A DNA stretch of 64,000 nt from Arthrobacter sp. ov118 (GTDB taxonomy: Bacteria > Actinomycetota > Actinomycetes > Actinomycetales > Micrococcaceae): the NCBI RefSeq assembly GCF_900116495.1, contig NZ_FPAY01000001.1, forward strand, positions 1 to 64,000. Direction: 5' to 3'. A program made the translations under genes and the position numbers. Positions 20,080-28,248 of this stretch are shown here, in pieces. Under the pieces are notes generated by a model. That model worked only from the letters and a program-made list of their open reading frames with translations, made no database searches and had not been told where the DNA came from. The first letter of the stretch is position 1. Each line of letters begins with the position of its first letter.

Positions 20080-20105
20080 AACCACGTCCCGCGGGCAAAT
20101 ATTCC
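20080..20105 (-). promoter_or_regulatory. SigR-type autoregulatory promoter of sigR
   Basis: On the minus strand GGAAT (20101-20105) and GTT (20080-20082) are separated by exactly 18 bases, the consensus of SigR/SigH promoters (GGAAT-N18/19-GTT). It faces sigR. The matching transcript would start near 20070, upstream of the TTG and ATG starts. Confidence 0.75.
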
Positions 20106-20174
20106 GCAAAAGTGCAAGACTAGAACCGGTTCGCCCGCTGTGAAGCCGCCGTTCGTCCATACAGGAGGAAATTC

Positions 20175-20723
20175 ATGTCGTTTGTCCGCTTTCTCGCCCG
20201 GCCCATGCTCGCCTCCAGTTTCGTCCTCGCCGGCGTGAACAAGCTGAAGAACGTGGATGACACTGCGGCACAGTTGTCCCCGCTTTTGCGCCGTGCGGCC
20301 GACGCGCTGCCGTTCCAGACGAATGAAAAAGTCCTCGCCCGAGTGATCGGCGGCACCCAGGTCGGCGCCGGCGTCTTCTTCGCCCTCAGCAAGTCAGCGC
20401 GGCTGGCAGCGACCGTGCTCGCCGTCATTTCGGCCCTGAACGGCTACGTGGAGTGGCGCAGCGCGGACAGCTCCTCGAAGGAAGCCCGGGATGCGCGCCG
20501 CAAGCAGCTCCTGAAGAACGTCTCCCTGACCGGCGGCGTCCTGCTCGCCGCCGTCGACACCGCCGGCAAGCCCAGCCTGGCCTGGCGGGCCGGGCACCTC
20601 GCCGCCGACGCCCGGAAGAATGCCAGCCACTTTGCGGCCGATGCCCGCAAGACCACCAATAAGCAGCTGAAGAAGGCCGACAAGGTCGTCCGCAAGGCCG
20701 TTGAAAACGCAGCCGGAGCTTAG
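20175..20723 (+). CDS. DoxX family membrane protein
   Basis: 182 residues, AGGAGG ahead of the ATG. The first ~125 residues hold about four hydrophobic segments of the DoxX type (FVRFLARPMLASSFVLAGVN at the start, ARVIGGTQVGAGVFFAL later). The C-terminal 50 residues are hydrophilic, Ala/Lys-rich and contain an internal repeat (LAADARKNASHFAADARKTT). DoxX proteins are linked to oxidative-stress and thiol systems in mycobacteria, and this gene is divergent from sigR, but no SigR promoter faces it. Function is otherwise unknown. Confidence 0.8.
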   Translation: MSFVRFLARPMLASSFVLAGVNKLKNVDDTAAQLSPLLRRAADALPFQTNEKVLARVIGGTQVGAGVFFALSKSARLAATVLAVISALNGYVEWRSADSSSKEARDARRKQLLKNVSLTGGVLLAAVDTAGKPSLAWRAGHLAADARKNASHFAADARKTTNKQLKKADKVVRKAVENAAGA

Positions 20724-20730
20724 GACGGTA

Positions 20731-22158
20731 ATGACTGGCGCCACCCCCTCCGCAACAACCCCGTCCGTTCCGGCCGGCTCCGTTCCTGCCGACGGCGGTC
20801 CGCACTGGCCGGCGCCGTTCGCCACCCGGCCGGTCGATGCCACCCTCACCGTTCCCGGTTCGAAGTCGCTGACCAACCGGTACCTGGTGCTTGCTGCCCT
20901 CGCGGATGGGCCGTCACGCCTGCGGGCGCCCCTGCACTCCCGGGATTCTGCGCTGATGATTGAGGCCTTGCGGCAGTTGGGCGCCACCGTCACGGAGGTT
21001 CCCGGCGACGGCGCGTTCGGCCCCGACCTGGAGATCATCCCGATCAGCTTGCCTGCAGGCGTGTCGGATGCGCCGGACGTGGCCATTGACTGCGGCCTGG
21101 CCGGCACGGTCATGCGCTTTGTGCCGCCGGTGGCCGCGCTGCGCCGGGGCGCGTCCGGCTTCGACGGCGACCCGCACGCCCGCAAACGCCCGATGGGCAC
21201 CATCATTGAGGCCCTGGCCGGCCTGGGCGTGACGGTCAGCGCACCCGACGGCGGACCGGCGTCGTCGCTGCCGTTCACGGTCCGCGGCACAGGCGAAGTA
21301 CGCGGCGGCCACCTCATCATCGACGCCAGCGCCTCGTCGCAGTTCGTCTCCGCCCTGCTGCTGGCCGGCGCCCGCTTCACCGAGGGGCTTCACCTCGAAC
21401 ACCGGAGCACGGAGCAGGCCGGGAAGCCCGTGCCGAGCCTGGACCACATCAACATGACCGTCGCCGTGCTGCGCGGCGTGGGCGTGGCTGTCGACGACTC
21501 GGTCCCGAACCACTGGGTGGTTTCCCCCGGTCCGATCCACGCCTTTGACCAGCGGATCGAGCAGGACCTCTCCAACGCCGGCCCGTTCCTAGCGGCGGCC
21601 CTGGCTACCGGCGGCACCGTGCGGATCCCCAACTGGCCCGCCGGGACCACGCAAGTCGGCGACCTCTGGCGCGGCATCCTCACCGCCATGGGCGCCAGCG
21701 TCGCGCTGGACGGCGGCACCCTGACGGTCACCGGCGGGCGGGAGATCAAGGGCGGCGACTTTGACGAGACCAGCGAGCTCGCCCCCACCGTGGCCGCGCT
21801 CTGCGCCCTGGCCACCGGCCCCTCACGGCTGAGCGGCATCGCCCACCTCCGCGGCCACGAAACGGACCGGCTCGCGGCCCTCGCCGCCGAAATCAACCGC
21901 CTCGGCGGCGACGCCGAGGAGACCGCGGACGGACTCATCATCCGTCCGGCCAGGCTGCACGGCGGCGTTGTGCACAGCTACGCCGACCACCGCATGGCCA
22001 CCGCCGGCGCCATCCTCGGCCTTGCCGTGCCCGGGGTGGAGGTCGAGGACATCGCCACCACCGCCAAGACCATGCCCGACTTCCCGCAGCTTTGGGAAAC
22101 GATGCTGGCGCAGGGAACCGGCGCAGACGAGGACTCCCCCGGTGGCACGCAGCACTGA
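20731..22158 (+). CDS. aroA: 3-phosphoshikimate 1-carboxyvinyltransferase (EPSP synthase)
   Basis: The ATG at 20731, eight bases after the doxX stop, gives 475 residues; the frame is open from 20701 but that TTG lies inside doxX. Key segments: PGSKSLTNRYLVLAAL (shikimate phosphate/PEP loop), RDSALMIEALRQLG, DCGLAGTVMRFVPP, RKRPMGTIIEAL and DETSELAPTVAALC. The enzyme joins PEP to shikimate-3-phosphate in aromatic amino-acid synthesis. The N-terminal ~20 residues are a low-complexity extension. It overlaps rsgA by 17 bases. Confidence 0.95.
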   Translation: MTGATPSATTPSVPAGSVPADGGPHWPAPFATRPVDATLTVPGSKSLTNRYLVLAALADGPSRLRAPLHSRDSALMIEALRQLGATVTEVPGDGAFGPDLEIIPISLPAGVSDAPDVAIDCGLAGTVMRFVPPVAALRRGASGFDGDPHARKRPMGTIIEALAGLGVTVSAPDGGPASSLPFTVRGTGEVRGGHLIIDASASSQFVSALLLAGARFTEGLHLEHRSTEQAGKPVPSLDHINMTVAVLRGVGVAVDDSVPNHWVVSPGPIHAFDQRIEQDLSNAGPFLAAALATGGTVRIPNWPAGTTQVGDLWRGILTAMGASVALDGGTLTVTGGREIKGGDFDETSELAPTVAALCALATGPSRLSGIAHLRGHETDRLAALAAEINRLGGDAEETADGLIIRPARLHGGVVHSYADHRMATAGAILGLAVPGVEVEDIATTAKTMPDFPQLWETMLAQGTGADEDSPGGTQH

Positions 22159-23257
22159 TTCCTGGGACGAGTCCGATGTCCGGATCCGGCCGAACAAGAA
22201 AGGCTCCCGGCCCCGCACCAAGGACCGGCCCAGCCACGACGACGCAGTGACCGGGCGCATCATCACCGTCGACCGCGGACGCTACACCGCCGTCGTCGGC
22301 GAAGGCAGCCCGGACGAACGCAAGATCATCGCCGCCCGGGCCCGTGAACTGCGCCGCAATCCCGTGGTTGCCGGCGACTTCGTCTCCCTCGTCGGGAACG
22401 TCACCGGCGAGCCCGACACGCTCGCCCGGCTGGTCAAGATCCAGGACCGCAGGACGCTGCTGCGCCGCAGTGCCGACGACACCGACCCGGTCGAACGCGC
22501 CGTCGTGGCCAACGCCGACCAGCTCGTCGTCGTGGTCGCCGCGGCCAATCCCGAGCCCCGGACCGGTTTCATCGACCGGGCGCTGGTGGCCGCGTACGAC
22601 GCCGGCATCGAGCCGCTGCTCCTGGTCACCAAGGCCGACGTCAAGGATCCCGCCGAGCTGCTGTCCAATTACCGGCACCTGGACTTCCCCGTCATCATTT
22701 CCAAGACCGCCGACTCCGCCGCGTCCGGCATCGACGCCCGCTCCGACGACGGGCTCTCGGCCCGGCTCGACAAGGACGCCGTGTCCCAGCTGCGCGCCCA
22801 CCTCGACGGCAAAGTCACCGTCATGCTGGGCCATTCCGGCGTCGGGAAATCCACCATGGTCAACGCGCTGACCGGGGCCGAACGTGCCACCGGCGGCGTC
22901 AACGCGGTGACCGGCCGCGGCCGCCACACGTCCTCCTCCGCGCTGGCACTCAAAGTCAGCGCGGCACCGGCGGGCAGCTGGATCATCGACACCCCCGGCA
23001 TCCGCTCCTTCGGGCTGGCCCATGTGGATCCTGACCGGATCCTTCGTTCCTTCCCGGACCTGGAGCCGGGCACCGACGATTGCGAACGGGGCTGCAAACA
23101 CGACTCCACCGCCGTCAACTGCGGCGTCGACGCCTGGGTTGCGGCCGGGCACGCAGGACCCTCCGGCGCCGCGCGGCTGGCGTCCCTGCGCCGGCTGTTG
23201 GGCACGGACCCGCGGATGGAAGCGCAGGAAACCAAGGAACTGGGCACCGTATCCTAG
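22142..23257 (+). CDS. rsgA: Ribosome small-subunit-dependent GTPase A
   Basis: Starting at the GTG 22142 inside the end of aroA gives 371 residues. After an OB-fold (about 35-100) the circularly permuted GTPase motifs appear in the order G4 (VTKAD), G1 (GHSGVGKSTMVN), G2/switch region (GRGRHTSS) and G3 (DTPGIRSFG). The C-terminal zinc region reads CERGCKHDSTAVNCGV. RsgA helps mature the 30S subunit. The overlap with aroA implies translational coupling, a gene order I recall from other actinobacteria. Confidence 0.93.
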   Translation: MARSTDSWDESDVRIRPNKKGSRPRTKDRPSHDDAVTGRIITVDRGRYTAVVGEGSPDERKIIAARARELRRNPVVAGDFVSLVGNVTGEPDTLARLVKIQDRRTLLRRSADDTDPVERAVVANADQLVVVVAAANPEPRTGFIDRALVAAYDAGIEPLLLVTKADVKDPAELLSNYRHLDFPVIISKTADSAASGIDARSDDGLSARLDKDAVSQLRAHLDGKVTVMLGHSGVGKSTMVNALTGAERATGGVNAVTGRGRHTSSSALALKVSAAPAGSWIIDTPGIRSFGLAHVDPDRILRSFPDLEPGTDDCERGCKHDSTAVNCGVDAWVAAGHAGPSGAARLASLRRLLGTDPRMEAQETKELGTVS

Positions 23258-23336
23258 GCGGCGCGGCCCCCCTGACAGGCGGCGCGCAGCGCCGCGGCTC
23301 CCGGCCGGCCGCCCGCTTTGCCGGTAGTTTGGAACC

Positions 23337-24149
23337 ATGAGCCAAACCGCTTCGAGCTACAACGATGACCTGCGCCTCGCCCATGTACTGGCAGATTCCG
23401 TCGATTCCCAGACCATGAGCCGCTTCAAAGCGCTGGACCTGCGGATCGAAACGAAGCCCGACCTCACCCCCGTCACGGACGCCGACAAGTCCGCGGAAGA
23501 GGCCATCCGCGGCCAGCTCTCCCGGTCCCGTCCGCGCGATGCGGTCCTGGGCGAGGAATTCGGCAGCTCGGGCCACGGTTCCCGCCGCTGGATCATCGAC
23601 CCGATCGACGGGACCAAGAACTTTGTCCGCGGCGTCCCCGTCTGGGCCACCCTGATCGCCCTCGTCGACGAGGGCGAACCGGTGGTCGGTGTGGTCAGTG
23701 CCCCGGCGCTGGGCAAACGCTGGTGGGCGGCCAAGGGCGCCGGCGCCTACACCGGCCGCTCGCTGGCAGCCGCCACCCGGCTGAAGGTCTCCAACGTGTC
23801 CAACCTCGAGGACGCCTCGCTGTCCTACTCCAGCCTGGGCGGCTGGAAGGAACGCGGCAACCTTGACGAGTTCGTGGGCCTGACCGAGGAAGTGTGGCGC
23901 ACGCGCGCTTACGGTGACTTCTGGTCATACTGCCTCGTGGCCGAGGGAGCGGTGGACATCGCCTGCGAACCGGAACTGAACCTCTACGACATGGCGGCCC
24001 TGGTGCCGATCGTCACCGAGGCCGGCGGCCGCTTCACCTCGCTCGAGGGCGTGGACGGGCCGTTCGGCGGCAACGCCCTGGCCACCAACTCCATCCTCCA
24101 CTCCGAAGTCCTCAAGCGGCTCAACCCCGGTCTCGACGACCTCCTCTAG
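23337..24149 (+). CDS. hisN: Histidinol-phosphatase of the inositol-monophosphatase family
   Basis: 270 residues. The metal-binding motifs of the IMPase superfamily are present: GEEFGSSG (about residues 64-71), DPIDGTKNFVRGVPVW (about 83-98) and a late YDMAALVPIVTEAGG segment. The RGVPVWATLIALV pattern fits actinobacterial HisN, which removes phosphate from L-histidinol phosphate. TAGTTT ends six bases before the ATG, indicating leaderless translation. An inositol or fructose-bisphosphate phosphatase role is the alternative. A terminator follows. Confidence 0.82.
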   Translation: MSQTASSYNDDLRLAHVLADSVDSQTMSRFKALDLRIETKPDLTPVTDADKSAEEAIRGQLSRSRPRDAVLGEEFGSSGHGSRRWIIDPIDGTKNFVRGVPVWATLIALVDEGEPVVGVVSAPALGKRWWAAKGAGAYTGRSLAAATRLKVSNVSNLEDASLSYSSLGGWKERGNLDEFVGLTEEVWRTRAYGDFWSYCLVAEGAVDIACEPELNLYDMAALVPIVTEAGGRFTSLEGVDGPFGGNALATNSILHSEVLKRLNPGLDDLL

Positions 24150-24186
24150 ACCTGCTCCTGGGCTTCGAGGCCCATCGAATATTCGA

Positions 24187-24228
24187 CGGCGGCAGCCCCC
24201 TTCGCGGGGCTGCCGCCGTCCTTTGTTC
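24187..24228 (+). terminator. Intrinsic terminator after hisN
   Basis: CGGCGGCAGCCCC (24187-24199) pairs perfectly with GGGGCTGCCGCCG (24206-24218) around a CTTCGC loop, followed by TCCTTTGTT. Confidence 0.88.
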
Positions 24229-24319
24229 GGCCGTCAGCCAATTTTGGATGCGTAATAAAGGGCTTCACATTCCGGGGCGGCCTTTTCCCCGGCCGCGCCG
24301 ATGTCCTACGCTCGATGCA

Positions 24320-24450
24320 GGTCACGAGTGCCAGCGCTAAACCCCGGTTTGCTGGCCGGCAACCCTCCAGTCGCGGTGGGGTGCCCCGGGTGACGACCTG
24401 GCCGGTCCGGAACGGGCACGGCAAGCGCGGATTCCCACGAGGTGGGGTCC
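24320..24450 (+). promoter_or_regulatory. SAM-IV riboswitch
   Basis: The segment GGTCACGAGTGCCAGCG, then CTGGCCGGCAACCCTCC, GCGGTGGGGTGCCCCGGG, TGACGACC, and GGCAAGCGCGGA matches the SAM-IV (Actinomycetales) S-adenosylmethionine riboswitch as I remember its consensus. GGTC at 24320 closes with GACC at 24395-24398 as P1. Downstream, GGGTCC (24445-24450) could pair, with one mismatch, with GGTCCC (24462-24467), which overlaps the GAGG ribosome site of the next gene, so translational control is plausible. Confidence 0.88.
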
Positions 24451-24467
24451 TGTACGAATGAGGTCCC

Positions 24468-25910
24468 ATGACAACTGCTGTTTTCCCCGCCGCCCCCGAA
24501 TTCCACGCCGGTGCCCATGCCGTAAGGACTACTGGACGTTTTGCCGTCGCCGCCAACCCGCTGGCCGCGGTCACCGGGGCCGAAATCCAGGCCCCGCTGA
24601 TCAATGGCGGTTACGCCCGCTACGCCAACCTCGACTACGGCGCCTCCGCCCCGGCCCTCTCCGTGGTCTCGGCCTATCTGAACGAAATCCTGCCGTACTA
24701 CGCCAGCGTCCACCGCGGCGCCGGCTATGCATCCCAGATCAGCACCTCCGTTTACGAGAACGCCCGGGACATCGTGCGGGAGTTCGTGGGCGGCCGGCCG
24801 GATGATTCCGTCATTTTCACCCGCAACACCACCGATTCCCTGAACCTGCTGGCCGGCTGCCTGCCGCTGCGGGATGGCCGGCCCGCCGGCGAGGTCCTCT
24901 ACCTCGACATCGAGCACCACGCCAACCTCCTGCCCTGGCAGAACGTCCCGCACCGCAGCATCGTGGCCGCCCCCACCCTCGCGGCCACCGTGGACCGCCT
25001 CCGCGAGGAGCTCGCACGCGGCGGCGTGAGCCTGCTGGCCGTCACCGGCGCCTCCAACGTCACCGGCGAAATCCTGCCGATCCGGACCCTGGCTGCGCTG
25101 GCGCACGACCACGGCGCCCGGATCGTCGTCGACGCCGCGCAACTGGCCCCGCACAGGCGGATCGATATCGCCGGGGACGACGTCGACTATCTCGCCTTCT
25201 CGGGGCACAAGCTCTACGCCCCTTTCGGCGCCGGCGTGCTGGTGGGGCGGACGGACTGGCTCGACGCCGGGACCCCGCATCTCGCCGGGGGCGGGGCCGT
25301 CCGCGATGCCCGGCTCGACTCCGTCAGCTGGACCACCGGACCCGCCCGGCACGAGGGCGGCTCACCCAACGTCCTGGGCGCAGCCGCCCTGGCCCGCGCC
25401 ACCCAGGTCATCTCGGAACTGGACCCGGCACAGTGGTACGCCCATGAGGATGCCATTCGGTCCTTCCTGGTCGCCGGACTTGAGCGCATCGAAGGTGTGA
25501 CCGTGCACCGGATTTTTGCCGACTCCTCCCCCGTCGACGATCAGCCCAGCACCGGCACCATCGGCGTCGTGAACTTTTCCGTGGAAGGCTATGACGCCGG
25601 CCTGGTGGCCGCCTACCTGTCCGCAGAACACGGCATCGGCCTGCGCGACGGCCGCTTCTGCGCGCATCCGCTGCTCAAGCGGCTCGGCCTGCCGGCCGGC
25701 TCGCTGCGTGCCAGCTTCGGCCTCGGCTCCCGGCTGGAGGATGCCGAACGGCTGCTGGCCGGCCTGCAACAGCTGACCCAAAGCGGCCTCGGCTGGGATT
25801 ACGTGGTGGACGCCGGCCGCTGGGTGCCGGCCAACGACACCCGCAACTACCCCCACTGGGCACCCAACACGCCGGGCACGGCCGGTGCCGCGCCCTGCAC
25901 CCAGGACTAA
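24468..25910 (+). CDS. Class V aminotransferase / cysteine-desulfurase-fold PLP enzyme under SAM-IV control
   Basis: 480 residues, larger than typical SufS (about 400). PLP motifs: FTRNTTDSLNLLAG, DIEHHANLLPW, TGASNVTGEILPI, VVDAAQLAPH (Asp for the pyridine nitrogen) and FSGHKLYAPFGAGVLVG with the Schiff-base lysine. A C-terminal HPLLKRLGLPAGSLRASFGLG segment lies where desulfurases carry their flexible cysteine loop; RFCAHPL supplies one cysteine. A SAM-IV riboswitch precedes it and GAGG lies four bases before the ATG. It therefore probably acts in sulfur amino-acid metabolism, but the reaction is unknown. Confidence 0.82.
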   Translation: MTTAVFPAAPEFHAGAHAVRTTGRFAVAANPLAAVTGAEIQAPLINGGYARYANLDYGASAPALSVVSAYLNEILPYYASVHRGAGYASQISTSVYENARDIVREFVGGRPDDSVIFTRNTTDSLNLLAGCLPLRDGRPAGEVLYLDIEHHANLLPWQNVPHRSIVAAPTLAATVDRLREELARGGVSLLAVTGASNVTGEILPIRTLAALAHDHGARIVVDAAQLAPHRRIDIAGDDVDYLAFSGHKLYAPFGAGVLVGRTDWLDAGTPHLAGGGAVRDARLDSVSWTTGPARHEGGSPNVLGAAALARATQVISELDPAQWYAHEDAIRSFLVAGLERIEGVTVHRIFADSSPVDDQPSTGTIGVVNFSVEGYDAGLVAAYLSAEHGIGLRDGRFCAHPLLKRLGLPAGSLRASFGLGSRLEDAERLLAGLQQLTQSGLGWDYVVDAGRWVPANDTRNYPHWAPNTPGTAGAAPCTQD

Positions 25911-26006
25911 GGATGACGTCGGGTGCGCGTGCTGCAGTAATTTCAACCTGCGGTAAATTCAAAAGGTATCTGTAACCGGCAGGACCTTCCCGAAGGAGAT
26001 CGCACG

Positions 26007-26054
26007 TTGCACAGCGTGCCCAAAATGCACAGTGGCCCCAAATTGCACAGTGTG
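26007..26054 (+). repeat. Triplicated start-codon repeat (18-bp period)
   Basis: TTGCACAGCGTG (26007), ATGCACAGTGGC (26025) and TTGCACAGTGTG (26043) repeat every 18 bases, in frame, each offering a possible start codon for the methyltransferase. Confidence 0.7.
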
Positions 26055-26780
26055 CGGCGCCAGGAGCTCGGACAAAGCTTCCAGGACGGCGGTGCGCACT
26101 ACGAGCGGGTCCGCCCGGGCTATCCGCAGGAATCGGCTGACTGGCTGATCCCGGCCGGAGCGCACGACGCTGCGGACATTGGCGCCGGCACCGGCAAGTT
26201 CACCGCCCTGCTGGCGGCACGCGGACTGCACACGGTGGCCCTTGACCCCTCCGCCGACATGCTCGAACAGCTGCGCCGGACCCTGCCGGCTGTCACCGCC
26301 GTCGAAGGCACTGCCGAGAACACCGGACTGGAACCGGAGTCCTTTGACCTGGTCACGGTGGCCCAGGCCTGGCACTGGTGCGATCCCCGCCTGGCCAGCA
26401 CCGAGATCGCCCGGATCCTGCGCCCGCACGGCGTCCTGGGCCTGATCTGGAACCAGCTGGACACCGCCGTGCCGTGGGTGCATCGGCTCTCGCGCATCAT
26501 GCACGCCGGGGATGTCCACAAACCGCACTTCCGCCCGCCCGTAGGCCCCGAATTCACGCGCTTGGAGAGCCACCTGACCCGGTGGGAGGATTCCGTGACC
26601 ACGGAGGACATCCAAGAACTGACAAAGTCGCGCAGCTACTACCTCGCGGCATCGGACGCCACCCGGGCCAAGGTCATGGCCAACCTCGACTGGTACCTGC
26701 ACGAACACCTGGTCCATGCCTCCGGCGAGCTCCTCCGGCTGCCCTATCTGACACAGACGTGGCGGGCGTACCGGAGCTGA
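26007..26780 (+). CDS. Class I SAM-dependent methyltransferase
   Basis: 257 residues from TTG 26007, which has AAGGAG at suitable spacing; ATG 26025 is an alternative start. DIGAGTGKFTALLA (about residues 56-69) is the SAM-binding motif I, ALDPSADMLEQL motif Post-I, and LVTVAQAWHWCDP motif II of Methyltransf_11. The N-terminus is odd: three 18-base repeats encode HSVPK, HSGPK and HSVRR. The substrate is not recognisable. It follows the SAM-riboswitch gene by about 95 bases but has its own start region. Confidence 0.85.
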   Translation: MHSVPKMHSGPKLHSVRRQELGQSFQDGGAHYERVRPGYPQESADWLIPAGAHDAADIGAGTGKFTALLAARGLHTVALDPSADMLEQLRRTLPAVTAVEGTAENTGLEPESFDLVTVAQAWHWCDPRLASTEIARILRPHGVLGLIWNQLDTAVPWVHRLSRIMHAGDVHKPHFRPPVGPEFTRLESHLTRWEDSVTTEDIQELTKSRSYYLAASDATRAKVMANLDWYLHEHLVHASGELLRLPYLTQTWRAYRS

Positions 26781-26805
26781 GGCTACCTCCGGATGGCCCG
26801 CCGGA

Positions 26806-26872
26806 TTGCACACAGCAGCCTCTGGGCTTATCGTTTCGGTATGCCTAACAATCACTTGTAGGCAAACGAAAC
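26806..26872 (+). promoter_or_regulatory. mntH promoter with MntR-like operator
   Basis: TTGCAC (26806-26811) and TATCGT (26829-26834) are 17 bases apart. Immediately downstream, TGCCTA (26842-26847) and TAGGCA (26859-26864) form an inverted repeat, flanked by GTTTCG (26833-26838) and CGAAAC (26867-26872), an imperfect 40-bp dyad over the -10 and start site. DtxR/MntR proteins bind such dyads, and mntR is two genes away. Confidence 0.65.
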
Positions 26873-26945
26873 TTCGACGTCGGCGTCATTCCGGCCGACG
26901 CCGATCATCGCGTCGACGCGGACGCGCCAATCACGGGAGCTGGCA

Positions 26946-28232
26946 GTGCTGGACGTCAAGGGACACGAACAACCGCCGAAAGGTGCCCGCACCTACAAAC
27001 ATCCGGGTGCCCGCAGGGCGCTGATCACCCTGTTGGGGCCCGCATTCGTGGCGTCGATCGCCTACGTGGACCCCGGAAACGTCGCCGCCAACCTGACCGC
27101 CGGCGCGCAGTACGGTTACCTGCTTGTGTGGGTACTCGTGGTCGCCAACGTCATGGCCGTCCTCGTGCAGTACCAGTCCGCCAAGCTTGGGATCGTTACC
27201 GGCAAGAGCCTGCCGGAGATTCTGGGCGAACGGCTCAAGCCCTTCTGGCGCCGCGCTTTCTGGCTGCAGGCCGAGGTCGTGGCCGCAGCCACGGACCTCG
27301 CCGAGGTGGTGGGCGGGGCGATCGCGCTCAACCTGCTGTTCGGCCTCCCCCTCCCCCTCGGCGCACTCATTGTGGGCGCGGTGTCAATGCTCCTGCTCGC
27401 GGTGCAGGCCCGGGAGAAGCAGCGGCCCTTCGAATTCATCATCATGTTCCTGCTCGGCATCATCACCATCGGATTCCTCGCCGGGCTGATCATCAGCCCG
27501 CCGGATCCGAGGGCAGCCCTGGCCGGCCTCATTCCGGGATTCCAAGGGCCGGACACCGTCCTGCTGGCCGCCAGCATGCTGGGCGCCACCGTCATGCCGC
27601 ACGCCATCTACGTCCACTCGGCGCTGTCCCGGGACCGGCACCGGCCGAACGAACATGAGCATGTGCCGCCGTCCGCCGTCGCCCGCCTGGTCCGGGCCAC
27701 CCGCCTCGACGTCGTGTCCGCGCTGGCCATCGCCGGAGTCGTGAACATCGGCATGCTGCTCCTTGCCGCCTCCACGCTCGGCGGCGAAGAGGGAACGGAC
27801 ACCATCGAGGGCGCGCACGCGGCCATCTCCGCCAACCTCGGCCCCATCGTCGGCGTGGTCTTCGCAGTCGGGCTTCTCGCGTCCGGGCTGGCGTCCACCT
27901 CGGTGGGCTGCTATGCCGGCGGCACCATCATGCAGGGACTGCTCAAGATCCGGATCCCTGTCATGGCCCGCCGCGTGGTCACCCTGATTCCGGCAGTCGT
28001 CCTGCTGGCCGTGGGTTTCGACCCTACTTGGGCGCTGATTCTGAGCCAGGTGGTCTTGAGCTTCGGCATCCCCTTCGTCCTCGTCCCGCTGGTGGTCCTG
28101 ACCAGCAAGAAGTCCCTGATGGGCCGCTTCGCCGATGGCATGGTCCTGCGGGTCGCCGCGATTATCAGTGTGGTGCTCGTGGTGGCCCTGAACCTGGTCC
28201 TGCTGTGGCTCACGTTCGCGGGGCGGGGCTGA
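26946..28232 (+). CDS. mntH: Nramp-family manganese/divalent metal transporter
   Basis: 428 residues from GTG, with about 11 membrane segments. The metal-site motif of TM1 is visible as AYVDPGNVAANL (DPGN), and TM6 carries MLGATVMPHAIYVHSALSRDR with the MPH triad. These identify an Nramp H+/Mn2+ symporter in the cytoplasmic membrane. An 18-base gap separates its stop from the DtxR-family regulator, and a palindromic operator lies in its promoter, so manganese-dependent repression is likely. Confidence 0.93.
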   Translation: MLDVKGHEQPPKGARTYKHPGARRALITLLGPAFVASIAYVDPGNVAANLTAGAQYGYLLVWVLVVANVMAVLVQYQSAKLGIVTGKSLPEILGERLKPFWRRAFWLQAEVVAAATDLAEVVGGAIALNLLFGLPLPLGALIVGAVSMLLLAVQAREKQRPFEFIIMFLLGIITIGFLAGLIISPPDPRAALAGLIPGFQGPDTVLLAASMLGATVMPHAIYVHSALSRDRHRPNEHEHVPPSAVARLVRATRLDVVSALAIAGVVNIGMLLLAASTLGGEEGTDTIEGAHAAISANLGPIVGVVFAVGLLASGLASTSVGCYAGGTIMQGLLKIRIPVMARRVVTLIPAVVLLAVGFDPTWALILSQVVLSFGIPFVLVPLVVLTSKKSLMGRFADGMVLRVAAIISVVLVVALNLVLLWLTFAGRG

Positions 28233-28248
28233 CGGTAGGCTTGGGTCT

